64,000 bases of DNA from Fodinibius salicampi (GTDB taxonomy: Bacteria; Bacteroidota; Rhodothermia; Balneolales; Balneolaceae). Positions 7,525 through 16,714 of this stretch are shown here, piece after piece. A model generated the notes under the pieces. It was not told where the DNA came from, did no database searches, and worked only from the letters and a program-made list of their open reading frames with translations. A program made the translations under genes and the position numbers. How positions within the stretch are numbered: position 1 is the first letter of the stretch; the number at the start of each line of letters is the position of its first letter. The stretch is from NCBI RefSeq assembly GCF_039545095.1, contig NZ_BAABRS010000002.1, positions 310,001-374,000 of the forward strand, in the 5' to 3' direction.

Positions 7525-9321
7525 ATGAGTTATAAAACACCCGGCGTTTATGTAGAGGAAAAGTCACTGTTTCCGCCTTCCGTAGCACAAGTAGAAACCG
7601 CAATCCCGGCCTTTATCGGCTTTACGGAAATGGCTGAGGATGAGGAGGGAAATACACTGCATGAAACGCCAACACGTATTGAATCGATGCTGGAATATGA
7701 AACCTACTTCGGGGGACCGCAACCGCAGGCGTTTGAAGTGAACCTGGCTGAAGAAGCTCCGTATTTGCCTCAGTCCTTAAGTTTTCAAGGAGGTAAAACT
7801 CCTTACCTGATGCATCCCGCCCTGGAAATGTTTTATGCAAACGGAGGGGGACCTTGCTATATCGTCTCGGTCGGAGATTACGATGACGCAACTGAGGTAT
7901 CCAGCCTGGACAGTATCGAGGATTACCAGGAGTTAAAGGATGGGCTGGATAAAATCCGTAAAGTCGATGAAGTGACGCTGATCGTTTTGCCGGAAGCCAG
8001 TCAGTTATCAGCGGATAGCCAATACGATTTGTATAAGGATGTGCTGATGCAGTGTGGTGATCTGCAGGACCGGTTTGGTATCTTTGATGTGCGAAGCGAA
8101 GATGATGATGGCAGCGATTTTCGAAATGGCATTGGCACCTCCTTTCTTCGCTATGGAGCGGCATACTATCCGCATCTTAATACTTCAGTCTCGTATGCAT
8201 ATACCCCGGAAGCGGTAACATTTAAGCATGCTTCCGGTCCTTTTGATGATTTTGTATGGAATGAAGTGCAAATACTTGCTGAAGCTCTTAATTTGCAACA
8301 GCAGCTGGAAGATGCTAAAACCAGGGTAGATGGTGCCGATACAGATGCGCAAGCTGAGCCTATTGAATCAATACGAAAAGATGAGTTTGTAGCTTTATTG
8401 GGCATTGCAAAAAGAAATGCTGATAAGGCTATTTCTTTTGCCGAAGATGCTTTGGAATTAATTGCTGATGAGACGTTTACTTCTTCTGATCTGGATGCTG
8501 CAAAGACCGAATATGCTGACTCAGAATCTATTGATGATTCTAATACCAAGGAAGAGATAAGAGACGCTATTGGAGCCTTCCAGGGAGCAACCGAGGATGC
8601 TCAAACGGCTATGGAGGCTATTATTACAGAACTTAATGATCCGAACCAAACATCCATACCGGAAAGCAGTAATTCAGATATTGAGGATCACTATACAAAT
8701 GAGTTTCAGTCCGAATTGACAAAGCTGCTTGATGAAGAGAGAATGACCATGCCGCCATCTTCAACAATGGCGGGTATTTACGCCAAAGTAGACGAAGACC
8801 GCGGCGTCTGGAAGTCACCGGCGAATGTGAGTATTAACCGGGTATCGGGCCCCGCGGAAAAATTGACGATCAGTGAAAATGATAGCTTTAACGTACATCC
8901 CACGGGTAAATCGATTAATGTTATCCGTGCATTTACCGGCAAGGGCACGCTGGTTTGGGGCGCCCGAACGCTGGATGGCAACAGCAATGAGTGGCGCTAT
9001 ATTTCAGTGCGGCGTTTCTTCAATATGGTAGAGGAATCGGTGAAGAAAGCCACCGAGCCGTTCGTGTTTGAACCCAACGATGCCAATACATGGGTCAAGG
9101 TGAAAGCGATGATTGAAAACTTTTTGACGGTACAGTGGCGGTCCGGCGCCTTGATGGGCGCCAAGCCTGAAGATGCCTTTTATGTGAAAGTAGGGCTGGG
9201 TGAGACGATGACTCAGCAAAATGTATTGGAAGGCGAAATGATTGTAGAGATCGGTATGGCGGTCGTACGTCCGGCCGAGTTTATTATCCTGCGTTTTTCT
9301 CACAAAATGCTCGAATCGTAA
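7525..9321 (+). CDS. eCIS contractile sheath protein 2 with long helical insertion (Pvc3-like)
   Basis: This 598-residue sheath paralogue shares with the first sheath the N-terminal arm (YKTPGVYVEE) and almost the whole C-terminal core (WRYISVRRFFNMVEESVKK, VRPAEFIILRFSHKM). Between about residues 212 and 408 it carries an insertion of nearly 200 residues. That segment is rich in Ala, Glu, Asp, Gln and Lys and lacks glycine and proline over long stretches (for example LAEALNLQQQLEDAKTRV), so it is probably a helical or coiled-coil domain on the outer surface. In related particles minor sheath paralogues make the base layer or decorate the exterior. Which layer this one forms is not visible from sequence. 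There is no third sheath gene, unlike PVC and Afp, which have three. Confidence 0.95.
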   Translation: MSYKTPGVYVEEKSLFPPSVAQVETAIPAFIGFTEMAEDEEGNTLHETPTRIESMLEYETYFGGPQPQAFEVNLAEEAPYLPQSLSFQGGKTPYLMHPALEMFYANGGGPCYIVSVGDYDDATEVSSLDSIEDYQELKDGLDKIRKVDEVTLIVLPEASQLSADSQYDLYKDVLMQCGDLQDRFGIFDVRSEDDDGSDFRNGIGTSFLRYGAAYYPHLNTSVSYAYTPEAVTFKHASGPFDDFVWNEVQILAEALNLQQQLEDAKTRVDGADTDAQAEPIESIRKDEFVALLGIAKRNADKAISFAEDALELIADETFTSSDLDAAKTEYADSESIDDSNTKEEIRDAIGAFQGATEDAQTAMEAIITELNDPNQTSIPESSNSDIEDHYTNEFQSELTKLLDEERMTMPPSSTMAGIYAKVDEDRGVWKSPANVSINRVSGPAEKLTISENDSFNVHPTGKSINVIRAFTGKGTLVWGARTLDGNSNEWRYISVRRFFNMVEESVKKATEPFVFEPNDANTWVKVKAMIENFLTVQWRSGALMGAKPEDAFYVKVGLGETMTQQNVLEGEMIVEIGMAVVRPAEFIILRFSHKMLES

Positions 9322-9345
9322 TTTTCATAACTAAAACCAAGTATC

Positions 9346-9777
9346 ATGAGTGATTATCCATTAGTAAAATTTCATTTCCAGGTAGAATGGGGCGGTACAA
9401 AGATCGGGTTTTCAGAAGTCTCTGGCCTGAATGTAGAAACAGAACCTATCGAATACCGCCATGGAGCCAGTCCGGAGTTCACCAAAACCAAAATGCCGGG
9501 CTTGCAAAAGTATAGTAATATTACCCTTAAACGGGGGTCGTTTCAGAGTGACAACGAGTTCTATGAGTGGTGGAATACGATAAGGCTGAATACTATAGAA
9601 CGGCGCGATATTACGATTTCCCTGCTCAACGAAGAGCATGAGCCGCTTATCACCTGGAAAGTCAAAAATGCATGGCCGATTAAGGTTGAATCAACGGATC
9701 TGAAAGCCGACGGCAACGAGGTAGCGATCGAATCTATGGAGCTTGCACACGAAGGATTAACGATAGAGTATCAATAA
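9346..9777 (+). CDS. eCIS inner tube protein (Pvc1/Afp1, gp19/Hcp-like)
   Basis: This 143-residue protein is the main candidate for the inner tube through which cargo is pushed. It belongs to the T4 gp19-like tail tube family, with FHFQVEWGG, FSEVSGLNVETEPIEYRHG, ITLKRGSF and a C-terminal AIESMELAHEGLTIEY block, and it has the usual family length (about 145). Its stop overlaps the start of the second tube gene (TAATG), suggesting translational coupling. It lies directly after the two sheath genes. Confidence 0.95.
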   Translation: MSDYPLVKFHFQVEWGGTKIGFSEVSGLNVETEPIEYRHGASPEFTKTKMPGLQKYSNITLKRGSFQSDNEFYEWWNTIRLNTIERRDITISLLNEEHEPLITWKVKNAWPIKVESTDLKADGNEVAIESMELAHEGLTIEYQ

Positions 9778-10220
9778 TGGCAGAATCTTATCCGCCGGTC
9801 AGTTTTTATTACCAGGTATCGTTCAATGGTATTGGAGATAATGCCATTGATACCCGGTTCCAGTCCGTTTCGGGACTCTCGGCAGAGGTTAAAACCGAAA
9901 CCTATAAAGAGGGTGGAGAAAACCGCTTTGAACATGTATTGCCGGTGCGGTCCAGCTATTCGGATATTACCCTGAAGCGGGGGCTGGCTACCGACTCCAA
10001 ACTCATCAAGTGGTTTACTGATACCTTTGATACGATGCAGGTACAGCCGGTTACGATTGATATCATGCTGCTTAATGAGGAGGGAGATCCGTTGGTAAGC
10101 TGGAACCTCGTACATGCCTGGCCTAAAAAATGGAGTATCTCCGATTTTGATGCCGAGCAAAACGCCATCGCAATTGAAACACTGGAGCTGCACTATCGAA
10201 CATTTTCAATCAATATGTGA
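9777..10220 (+). CDS. eCIS second tube protein, probably tube initiator (Pvc5/Afp5-like)
   Basis: This 147-residue gp19/Hcp-like protein is paralogous to the preceding tube gene: FYYQVSFNG, FQSVSGLSAEVKTETYKEGG, DITLKRGLA and AIETLELHYRTFSIN. In PVC and Afp, minor tube paralogues form the first rings that join the spike to the main tube, and the position next to the DUF5908, LysM and spike genes fits that. The assignment of this copy as initiator rather than main tube is by operon order and is not proven. Start overlaps the previous stop by one base. Confidence 0.93.
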   Translation: MAESYPPVSFYYQVSFNGIGDNAIDTRFQSVSGLSAEVKTETYKEGGENRFEHVLPVRSSYSDITLKRGLATDSKLIKWFTDTFDTMQVQPVTIDIMLLNEEGDPLVSWNLVHAWPKKWSISDFDAEQNAIAIETLELHYRTFSINM

Positions 10221-10229
10221 GGATTGATT

Positions 10230-10406
10230 ATGCCAATTGAGATTAAGGAACTGCACATTAAGGTAAATGTGGAAGAGCCATCGCCGGAGCGATCAAGGTC
10301 AAGGCCCGGCCGACGACCGCCTCAGGCGACCGGGGATCGTGATAATTTGGTTGACCTATGCGTAGAAAAAGTGTTGGAAGTATTAAAGCAGAAAAACCGC
10401 AGGTAG
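10230..10406 (+). CDS. DUF5908 small eCIS protein (Pvc6-like)
   Basis: This 58-residue protein starts MPIEIKELHIKVNVEE, the hallmark of the DUF5908 family found in eCIS and related operons next to tube genes. A Pro/Arg-rich middle (SRPGRRPP) and a C-terminal amphipathic helix (LVDLCVEKVLEVLKQKN) follow. A TTG at 10224 would add two residues, but family members begin at MPIEI. Its exact role is unknown; it may help tube assembly or loading. It is 9 bases after one gene and 6 before the next. Confidence 0.88.
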   Translation: MPIEIKELHIKVNVEEPSPERSRSRPGRRPPQATGDRDNLVDLCVEKVLEVLKQKNRR

Positions 10407-10412
10407 TGTATT

Positions 10413-11096
10413 ATGGCTGATGAAACCCTGAAAATGCTTATCGTCGGATATAAAAATGCTGAATTTACAATTCCGGCGCCAGTCCCGCCTTTTAAAGCTC
10501 ACGTTAATCCCGAGAGCTATACCCAGTCGGTGTATGTTAATTATTCCGAATTACAGGCATCGGGTACCAGCAGTGCCGCTAATAAATATAATAATACGGA
10601 TCCCCAGACACTCAGATTTGAATTTTTGCTCGATAGATCTGGTGCGCTGGGCAACCTCGAAAGCGGGCCGGTCGGAGTTACACCGGATATCATGCACTTT
10701 AAGAAATTGGCGCTTAGTTATGACGGTGAAATTCACCGTCCTCGTTATCTGATGCTGGTATGGGGTACGCTCCTGTTTAAGTGCCAGTTGCAGAGCCTGG
10801 AGATTGAACACAAGATGTTTAGTCCGCAGGGACTGCCTTTGCGGGCTGTGTTAAAAACGACCTTTAAGAAGTATGTGGAGGAAACAGAGCGAGTTGCACG
10901 CGAAAATAAAAGTTCTCCCGACTTAACGCATGTTCGTACCGTCGAAGAGGGGGATACCCTGCCACTGATGACGTATAATATTTATGGCGACTCCAGGTAT
11001 TACCTTGAAGTGGCCCGGATTAACGGGATTACTGATTTTCGAAATTTAAAACAGGGAAGCGAAATTGTGTTTCCACCTCTTGAAAAGATGAATTAA
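10413..11096 (+). CDS. eCIS LysM-containing tube/spike adaptor (Pvc7/Afp7-like)
   Basis: This 227-residue protein matches the CIS tube-family adaptor with a C-terminal LysM domain. The N-terminal part (about 1-165) has VNPESYTQS and LRFEFLLDRSGALG; the LysM-like segment (about 171-224) has VEEGDTLPLMTYNIYGDSRY, ARINGITDFRNLKQGSEIVF and PP. It corresponds to T4 gp53 and Afp7, which hold the spike hub to the tube and baseplate; in this context LysM serves protein assembly rather than cell-wall binding. It lies four bases before the spike gene. Confidence 0.92.
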   Translation: MADETLKMLIVGYKNAEFTIPAPVPPFKAHVNPESYTQSVYVNYSELQASGTSSAANKYNNTDPQTLRFEFLLDRSGALGNLESGPVGVTPDIMHFKKLALSYDGEIHRPRYLMLVWGTLLFKCQLQSLEIEHKMFSPQGLPLRAVLKTTFKKYVEETERVARENKSSPDLTHVRTVEEGDTLPLMTYNIYGDSRYYLEVARINGITDFRNLKQGSEIVFPPLEKMN

Positions 11097-11100
11097 TAAT

Positions 11101-12861
11101 ATGCCGGTTTTACCAACAGATATTCTTTCAAACAGTGCAAGAACCAACGGTGTGGTAACTCATACTATCCTGGTTGATGGGGAGGAAGTCCCATCGACAG
11201 TAGAAGTGTACTCTATCGATATCTGGAATGAGTTGAACCGTATTCCCCGGGCGAAAGTGGTTATTCTTGATGGTAACACCGCAGATCAGACTTTCAAGGT
11301 CAGTGAAGAGGATTGGTTCGTGCCGGGCAATGAAATTGAAATTCAGCTGGGGTATGAGTCTGAAGAAAATACGGTGTTCAAAGGAATCGTTACGGGGCAG
11401 TCTATTAAAATGCGCTCCAATGGCAATAGTATATTAACCGTGAGCTGTACCGACCCGGCTATAAAACTCACCACTATTCCCAAGAGCCGGTATTTTTATG
11501 ACGCTACCGAAAGCGAGGTTTTTGAAACGATTATTAGTGAATATGGCAACGTAAGTGCGGATGTAGAAACTACGCAGTTTACCCATAAGGAAATTTTGCA
11601 GTTTCAGTCTACCGATTGGGATTTTATTCAGAGCCGGGCTGATATAAATGGGCTGTTTTGCCACGTTGAGGGAGGCACTATTTCTATTAAGAAACCGGAC
11701 TTTGGCCAAGAGCCTGAAGAAACTGTTGTGTATGGCAATAACCTGTTGGAGATTGATGCCGAAATGGATGGTACAAGCCAAATGGGATCGGTAAAAGGGA
11801 TTTCCTGGGATTATTCTAAAACCGAACCCAGTGAGGTAGATGCTGCTTCTTCTTCGCCGGTAACGCCGGGGAATATCAGCTCTGGTGATCTCTCGGGGAG
11901 TTTTGAAAATAAGGAGTGGTTTCTCCGGGCCGGTGCTAAAATACCCAGCGAAGTGTTGCAGACATGGGCGAATGCCAAGCTCATGAAGCACGAGCTGGCT
12001 AAGGTCCGGGGCCGGGCTAAAATTCGCGGTTTATCTACGATTAATCCGGGAGCGGTTATTACCCTGGAAGGGGTCGGTGATCGGTTTAATGGCAATGCAT
12101 TTGTGAGCGGTGTAAAGCATAGCTTTTATAAGGGGGAGTGGGTGATGGATGTGCAGTTTGGCCTTTCTCCGGAGTGGTTTAGCGAGCAATATAAAATTTC
12201 CGAGGAGCCTGCAGCCGGAATGATGCCTTCTGTGAGCGGACTTCAAATCGGACTGGTTACGCAAATCGAGGAAGATCCGGATGGCGATGAACGTATCCTC
12301 GTTCGGTTACCGATGATTGATACCGAGGAGCAGGGGGTGTGGGCACGGCTGGCTACGGCAGGGGCAGGAGATAACCGGGGAGTAATTGTACGCCCCGAAA
12401 TAGATGATGAAGTGGTGGTGGGCTTTATCCACGGCGATCCCAACCAGCCGATTATTTTAGGTTCCCTGAATAGTGCTAATAATCCGGCACCTATTGCGGC
12501 CAGTGATGATAATCATGAGAAGGGATGGGTGAGCCGCGGGGAAATAAAGATGCTGCTCAATGATGATGCTCCTTCTATAATTATTGAAATGCCTTCGGGC
12601 AAGAAAATTTCTGTCGATGACGATGCGGGAGAAATTGTCATGGAAGATGAGAACGGCAACAGCATGGTTATGAATAGTGATGGTATTACCGTGGAAAGTC
12701 CTTCGGATATCAATATTAAGGCCACTGGTGATCTGAATCTTGAGGGGACAAATATCAATGTCAAAGCCAATGCAGGTTTTAAGGCTGAAGGATCGGCCTC
12801 GGCCGAAGTGAGCTCGAGTGGTAGTACTACGATTAAAGGAAGTATAGTGCAAATTAATTGA
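11101..12861 (+). CDS. eCIS VgrG-like spike (Pvc8/Afp8)
   Basis: This 586-residue spike protein has a gp27-like hub (about 10-360), a gp5 OB-fold (about 378-465: GLVTQIEEDPDGDERILVRL, then GVWARLATAGAGDNRGVIVR and VVGFIHGDPNQPIILGSL), and a C-terminal beta-helix-like end (about 490-586: MEDENGNSMVMNSDGI, GDLNLEGTNINVKANAG, ending in Ser/Thr-rich repeats). It forms the trimeric needle that pierces the target membrane. No enzymatic C-terminal extension is visible, so it is a pure structural spike. A 42-base gap precedes the PAAR gene that would sharpen it. Confidence 0.95.
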   Translation: MPVLPTDILSNSARTNGVVTHTILVDGEEVPSTVEVYSIDIWNELNRIPRAKVVILDGNTADQTFKVSEEDWFVPGNEIEIQLGYESEENTVFKGIVTGQSIKMRSNGNSILTVSCTDPAIKLTTIPKSRYFYDATESEVFETIISEYGNVSADVETTQFTHKEILQFQSTDWDFIQSRADINGLFCHVEGGTISIKKPDFGQEPEETVVYGNNLLEIDAEMDGTSQMGSVKGISWDYSKTEPSEVDAASSSPVTPGNISSGDLSGSFENKEWFLRAGAKIPSEVLQTWANAKLMKHELAKVRGRAKIRGLSTINPGAVITLEGVGDRFNGNAFVSGVKHSFYKGEWVMDVQFGLSPEWFSEQYKISEEPAAGMMPSVSGLQIGLVTQIEEDPDGDERILVRLPMIDTEEQGVWARLATAGAGDNRGVIVRPEIDDEVVVGFIHGDPNQPIILGSLNSANNPAPIAASDDNHEKGWVSRGEIKMLLNDDAPSIIIEMPSGKKISVDDDAGEIVMEDENGNSMVMNSDGITVESPSDINIKATGDLNLEGTNINVKANAGFKAEGSASAEVSSSGSTTIKGSIVQIN

Positions 12862-12903
12862 TGAAAGATTTTTAGAATTTAAAAAGTATAAACGCAAGTA
12901 ACT

Positions 12904-13197
12904 ATGCCGTCAGCAGCAAGAATAACCGATATGCACATTTGCCCAATGGTGAATCCGGGTGGGGCTCCCCATGTGGGGGGACCCGTTTTACCCCCGGGAG
13001 CACCTACCGTTCTAATTGAGGGATTACCCGCCGCCCGGATGGGTGATATGGCTACGTGCTCTGGACCACCCGATACGATCATCCAGGGATCGGCAACGGT
13101 GTTAATAGAGGGCAAACCGGCTGCAAGGATGGGAGATATGACTTCACACGGCGGACAAATTGTAGCAGGCAGCGGAACGGTAATAATTGGAGGCTAA
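12904..13197 (+). CDS. PAAR-repeat spike tip (Pvc10/Afp10-like)
   Basis: This 97-residue PAAR protein contains two repeats of the GxPAARMGDM type (GLPAARMGDMATC and GKPAARMGDMTSHGG), with His and Cys residues that would bind the tip metal ion (HICP near 12-15, C53, H82 approximately). It sits on the spike as a sharp conical cap. There is no C-terminal toxin extension. It precedes the gp25 gene here, whereas the PVC/Afp order is gp25 then PAAR. Confidence 0.95.
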   Translation: MPSAARITDMHICPMVNPGGAPHVGGPVLPPGAPTVLIEGLPAARMGDMATCSGPPDTIIQGSATVLIEGKPAARMGDMTSHGGQIVAGSGTVIIGG

Positions 13198-13207
13198 CGA
13201 AACGCTT

Positions 13208-13618
13208 ATGGAGAATGGGAAAGATTTTTTAGGCAGCGGATGGAGTTTTCCCCCTGCATTTGATAAAGAAGACGGTAAGGTACAATTAACGCATAACCGG
13301 GAAGATATTGAACGCAGTCTTGAAATACTGGTGGGCACGCGTAAAGGTGAACGGGTTATGCGTCCTGAGTATGGCTGTAATCTTGATGATATGGTGTTCG
13401 AATCCTTCAATTTATCGATGAAAACGTATCTGGCTGATCTGGTTGAAACGGCTATTCTGTATTATGAACCGCGTATTGAACCGTTGAATATTAATATTGA
13501 CGAGACTTTTATATATGAAGGCCGGCTGATGATTGAAATTGAGTACCTGATCCGGGCTACCAATTCTCGTTTTAACAAGGTGTTTCCCTTTTACCTGGAA
13601 GAAGGAACCGAAATATAA
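13208..13618 (+). CDS. eCIS baseplate wedge, gp25/GPW family (Pvc9/Afp9)
   Basis: This 136-residue gp25-like protein starts MENGKDFLGSGWSFPPAF, fitting the family's N-terminal FLGxGwxFPP pattern, and continues with the conserved EDIERSLEILVGTRKGERVM, then RPEYGCNLDDMVFE with the EPR motif in YYEPRIEPLNINI. It nucleates the sheath at the baseplate. A TTG at 13187 inside the PAAR gene would add 7 residues; ATG 13208 gives the family-typical start. Confidence 0.95.
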   Translation: MENGKDFLGSGWSFPPAFDKEDGKVQLTHNREDIERSLEILVGTRKGERVMRPEYGCNLDDMVFESFNLSMKTYLADLVETAILYYEPRIEPLNINIDETFIYEGRLMIEIEYLIRATNSRFNKVFPFYLEEGTEI

Positions 13619-13630
13619 TGACAAACATGA

Positions 13631-16600
13631 ATGAGTGACTCCTGTCAACATAGCAATCCGCTTATCCATCAGGGTACTTCGCAATCCGGACGTTTTCTGG
13701 ATGCATTGGATCCGGAAAAAGTGAAGCTACATGATTTGGATGCCGATGACTGGCTGGATTTTGCCTATGAATATGCACGGCTTGTCAATTTTTATGCGGA
13801 AGATAATGCCGAAGAGCCCCGGGGAGACTGGCAGGATTTCTTTGAAACCGAAGGTGATATTGAATCGCTGCTGGAGCGTTATGGTGACGGAGAGGTCGAG
13901 CCGCATCTTGCCCTTTTTATCAGCTTTCTGAAGTTGTTGGCTTATCCGCAGGAAAGCATTAATGAATTGCCCCAGCGACATCTTGATTTCTACTATAAAG
14001 ACGTACTTAAGCTAAAGAAGCAGCCATATACGCCAGATAAGGTGCATGTTCTTTTTGAGTTGGCCCAAAATGCTCAGCAAGAACTGGTCGATTCAGGCGT
14101 GCTTTTAAAAGCGGGAAAAGACAGCGAGGGAAATCCTCTCAATTATAGTACGACCACTCCATTGGTCGTTAATTCCGCACAGGTAGCTTCTTTAAAGTCC
14201 GTATATGTTGACGAAGGTATACTAAGACATGCCCCTGTCACGGATTCTGCAGATGGCCAGGGCAAGGAATTTAAAGAGGAGAACAGCTGGCCGGCTTTTG
14301 GGAGAGAAGAGTGGCCCGAGGAAGATCTGATGTGGCCGGAAGCAGAGCTAAGTTTTTATGTGGCATCGCACCTGCTGGATCTTCAAGAGGGAAACAGAAT
14401 AATTACGCTTGCAATCGAGCTTGCCAATCCCTCACTGCTGGAGGATCTTTCACCGACTAATATTAAAGCCTACTTTACCGGAGAGAAGGGATGGCTTGAT
14501 CCTGTACAGGCAACTTTTTCCGGAGGCAATAAAACAAAATGGCAGTTTGAGCTGAATGCGGAAGAGGACCCGGTATTGGGTTATAAAGAGGCGGTACACG
14601 AGGCTTCTATCGGTACCGACCAGCCAGTCGTGAAGGTGACATTCAGTGATCCCGATTATTATGAGAATTTGAAGAGAGCGAAAATAAAAAGTATAGAGCT
14701 TAAGGTGGAAGTGGAGGGCGTTAAAACCCTGCAGTTGCAAAACGAGCTGGGGAACCTGGATCCCACCAAGCCATTTCGTCCTTTTGGATCTTCGCCCAAA
14801 ATAGGATCAAAGTTGTCTGTTGTATATCCGGAGATGTATGGCAAGCCGGTTTCACGTTTTGAACTTAGTATGCGATGGTTGAATCTTCCGGCCAATTTCA
14901 GTGAACATTATAAACATTATGAGGATGCTATAAACAGCAAAAAACAAAGCTATAGTTATAAGATCGATGACCAAATTAATTATAATGCTGCTGTTTTTTA
15001 CAATACTGAGTGGCTGGTAGGTGGAATACCGGTTTGGGAAATTATAAACGGATCCGATGGTCCCCCGGATGATAATATGCGAGAAAACTTTAAAGTTGAG
15101 GTTACTTCTCCTTTCGAGACCGGATCCGATACATTTGAGTTGTTCACGGACCCTGCACAGGTTAAGGTAGATATTGCTGGTACTGGCATAACTAAAAAGG
15201 GGGAAATTGAGCTGGCTTTAACCGAGTCATTTTATCACGATTTATATCCCGAGCTGTATGTTAATGCAGTGATGGAGGCCCAGAAAACCACCGGTGATAT
15301 GTCAATCACAATTGAAGGGACAGAGGTAGAAGTGGAAGGGGATGAAGGATCTGGTTCGGTTGATTTGCCCAATGAGCCTTATACACCGCTGCTTGATCAG
15401 CTTACCCTCAGTTATACTGCCCGGGAAGATATTTCATTTACAGAAGAGTTGGATGAGGATCTATCTACTGTACTGTTTCACCGGCATCCCTTCGGCACCA
15501 AGCGCGTTATTGCTGAAAACAAAACACTGTTGCCATCCTATAATCATGGTACTTTGTTTGTCGGATTGGAAAAAATGGAGTCCGGTAGTAATATCAGCCT
15601 GCTGTTTCAGGTGGCGGAAGGGAGCGAGAATCCTTTGTACAGTAACTTTCCTGAGGGAGAAACTCATATTGAATGGGCGGTACTGTCAGATAACGACTGG
15701 ATAGATTTGAAAGACCATTTTACCCGTAACGAAACCAATAACTTTCTCCGGTCGGGTATTGTGGAGATTGCTATTCCCGAAGAGGCTACCAGTAATAATA
15801 CGCTTGTAAACGGCGGGCTGCATTGGTTGCGCATCCATTTGAAAAAAGAGCCGGATGCCGTTTGCCGGTTTACCGGTATACACGCGCAGGCAGCTACGGC
15901 TGTGTTCCATAATCAGGAAAATACCACCGATCACCTGGAGGCCGGTTTGCCCGCCGAAACAATTGGGAAAATGGTAAACCCGCGCGCAAAGCTTAAATCA
16001 GTTAGCCAGCCGTATGAATCTTTCGGGGGAAGGCCGACCGAAACAGACAACGCTTTTTACCGTCGGGTGAGTGAGCGCCTGCGACATAAAAATCGCGCAG
16101 TAAGCATTTGGGATTACGAGCATGTTGTTTTGGAACAATTCCCTTCCCTATATAAAGTAAAATGCCTGAATCATGCGTATTGGGACGGCAGCGAACTTGA
16201 TGAAATGAGTCCCGGAAATGTAACGCTGGTCCTGATTCCAAAGTTGACCGAAGAGAATATCGAACACCGGTTAGAACCAAGGGTAAGCCAGGATTTTAAA
16301 GACCGGGTGGAGGAATATGTGGCTAAACATAATTCACTTCATGCTGATACCAGGGCGGCCAATGCGGTTTACGAGCCGGTTCGTTTTCAATTTGATATTC
16401 GTTTTGATGCGGGACTGGATTTTAGTTTCTACGAAAAGCAAGCGAAAGAAGATCTGAAACGGCTGATGGCTCCCTGGGTATTTGACCCGGAGATCAATAT
16501 TCGTTTTGGGGGTTCTTTTACAGAGTATCAGATTGTAAACTACCTGGAGAATCTGGAGTACGTCGATTATATCGAGGATTTCAAGATGTTTCACAAGCCG

Positions 16601-16711
16601 GTAAACAGCGATGAGGAGATAAAAAAATCCGAAGTCAAGCCTTCGAATGCGATGGCTATTCTGGTGCCGGCACAAAATCATAGCATTAATCCTGCAACAG
16701 CCTGTACTTAA
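13631..16711 (+). CDS. eCIS baseplate J-like wedge protein (Pvc11/Afp11)
   Basis: This 1026-residue protein is the large baseplate wedge component. The conserved part is C-terminal (about 795-1000): GGRPTETDNAFYRRVSERLR, HKNRAVSIWDYEHVVLEQFP and VTLVLIPKL, as in gpJ-type proteins. The N-terminal part begins with GRFLDALDPEKVKLHDLD and is typical of eCIS J proteins. The middle (about 180-780) is a set of beta-rich domains. In the particle it forms the hexagonal baseplate with the next gene's product. It is followed 3 bases later by the second wedge gene. Confidence 0.92.
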   Translation: MSDSCQHSNPLIHQGTSQSGRFLDALDPEKVKLHDLDADDWLDFAYEYARLVNFYAEDNAEEPRGDWQDFFETEGDIESLLERYGDGEVEPHLALFISFLKLLAYPQESINELPQRHLDFYYKDVLKLKKQPYTPDKVHVLFELAQNAQQELVDSGVLLKAGKDSEGNPLNYSTTTPLVVNSAQVASLKSVYVDEGILRHAPVTDSADGQGKEFKEENSWPAFGREEWPEEDLMWPEAELSFYVASHLLDLQEGNRIITLAIELANPSLLEDLSPTNIKAYFTGEKGWLDPVQATFSGGNKTKWQFELNAEEDPVLGYKEAVHEASIGTDQPVVKVTFSDPDYYENLKRAKIKSIELKVEVEGVKTLQLQNELGNLDPTKPFRPFGSSPKIGSKLSVVYPEMYGKPVSRFELSMRWLNLPANFSEHYKHYEDAINSKKQSYSYKIDDQINYNAAVFYNTEWLVGGIPVWEIINGSDGPPDDNMRENFKVEVTSPFETGSDTFELFTDPAQVKVDIAGTGITKKGEIELALTESFYHDLYPELYVNAVMEAQKTTGDMSITIEGTEVEVEGDEGSGSVDLPNEPYTPLLDQLTLSYTAREDISFTEELDEDLSTVLFHRHPFGTKRVIAENKTLLPSYNHGTLFVGLEKMESGSNISLLFQVAEGSENPLYSNFPEGETHIEWAVLSDNDWIDLKDHFTRNETNNFLRSGIVEIAIPEEATSNNTLVNGGLHWLRIHLKKEPDAVCRFTGIHAQAATAVFHNQENTTDHLEAGLPAETIGKMVNPRAKLKSVSQPYESFGGRPTETDNAFYRRVSERLRHKNRAVSIWDYEHVVLEQFPSLYKVKCLNHAYWDGSELDEMSPGNVTLVLIPKLTEENIEHRLEPRVSQDFKDRVEEYVAKHNSLHADTRAANAVYEPVRFQFDIRFDAGLDFSFYEKQAKEDLKRLMAPWVFDPEINIRFGGSFTEYQIVNYLENLEYVDYIEDFKMFHKPVNSDEEIKKSEVKPSNAMAILVPAQNHSINPATACT

Positions 16712-16714
16712 ATT

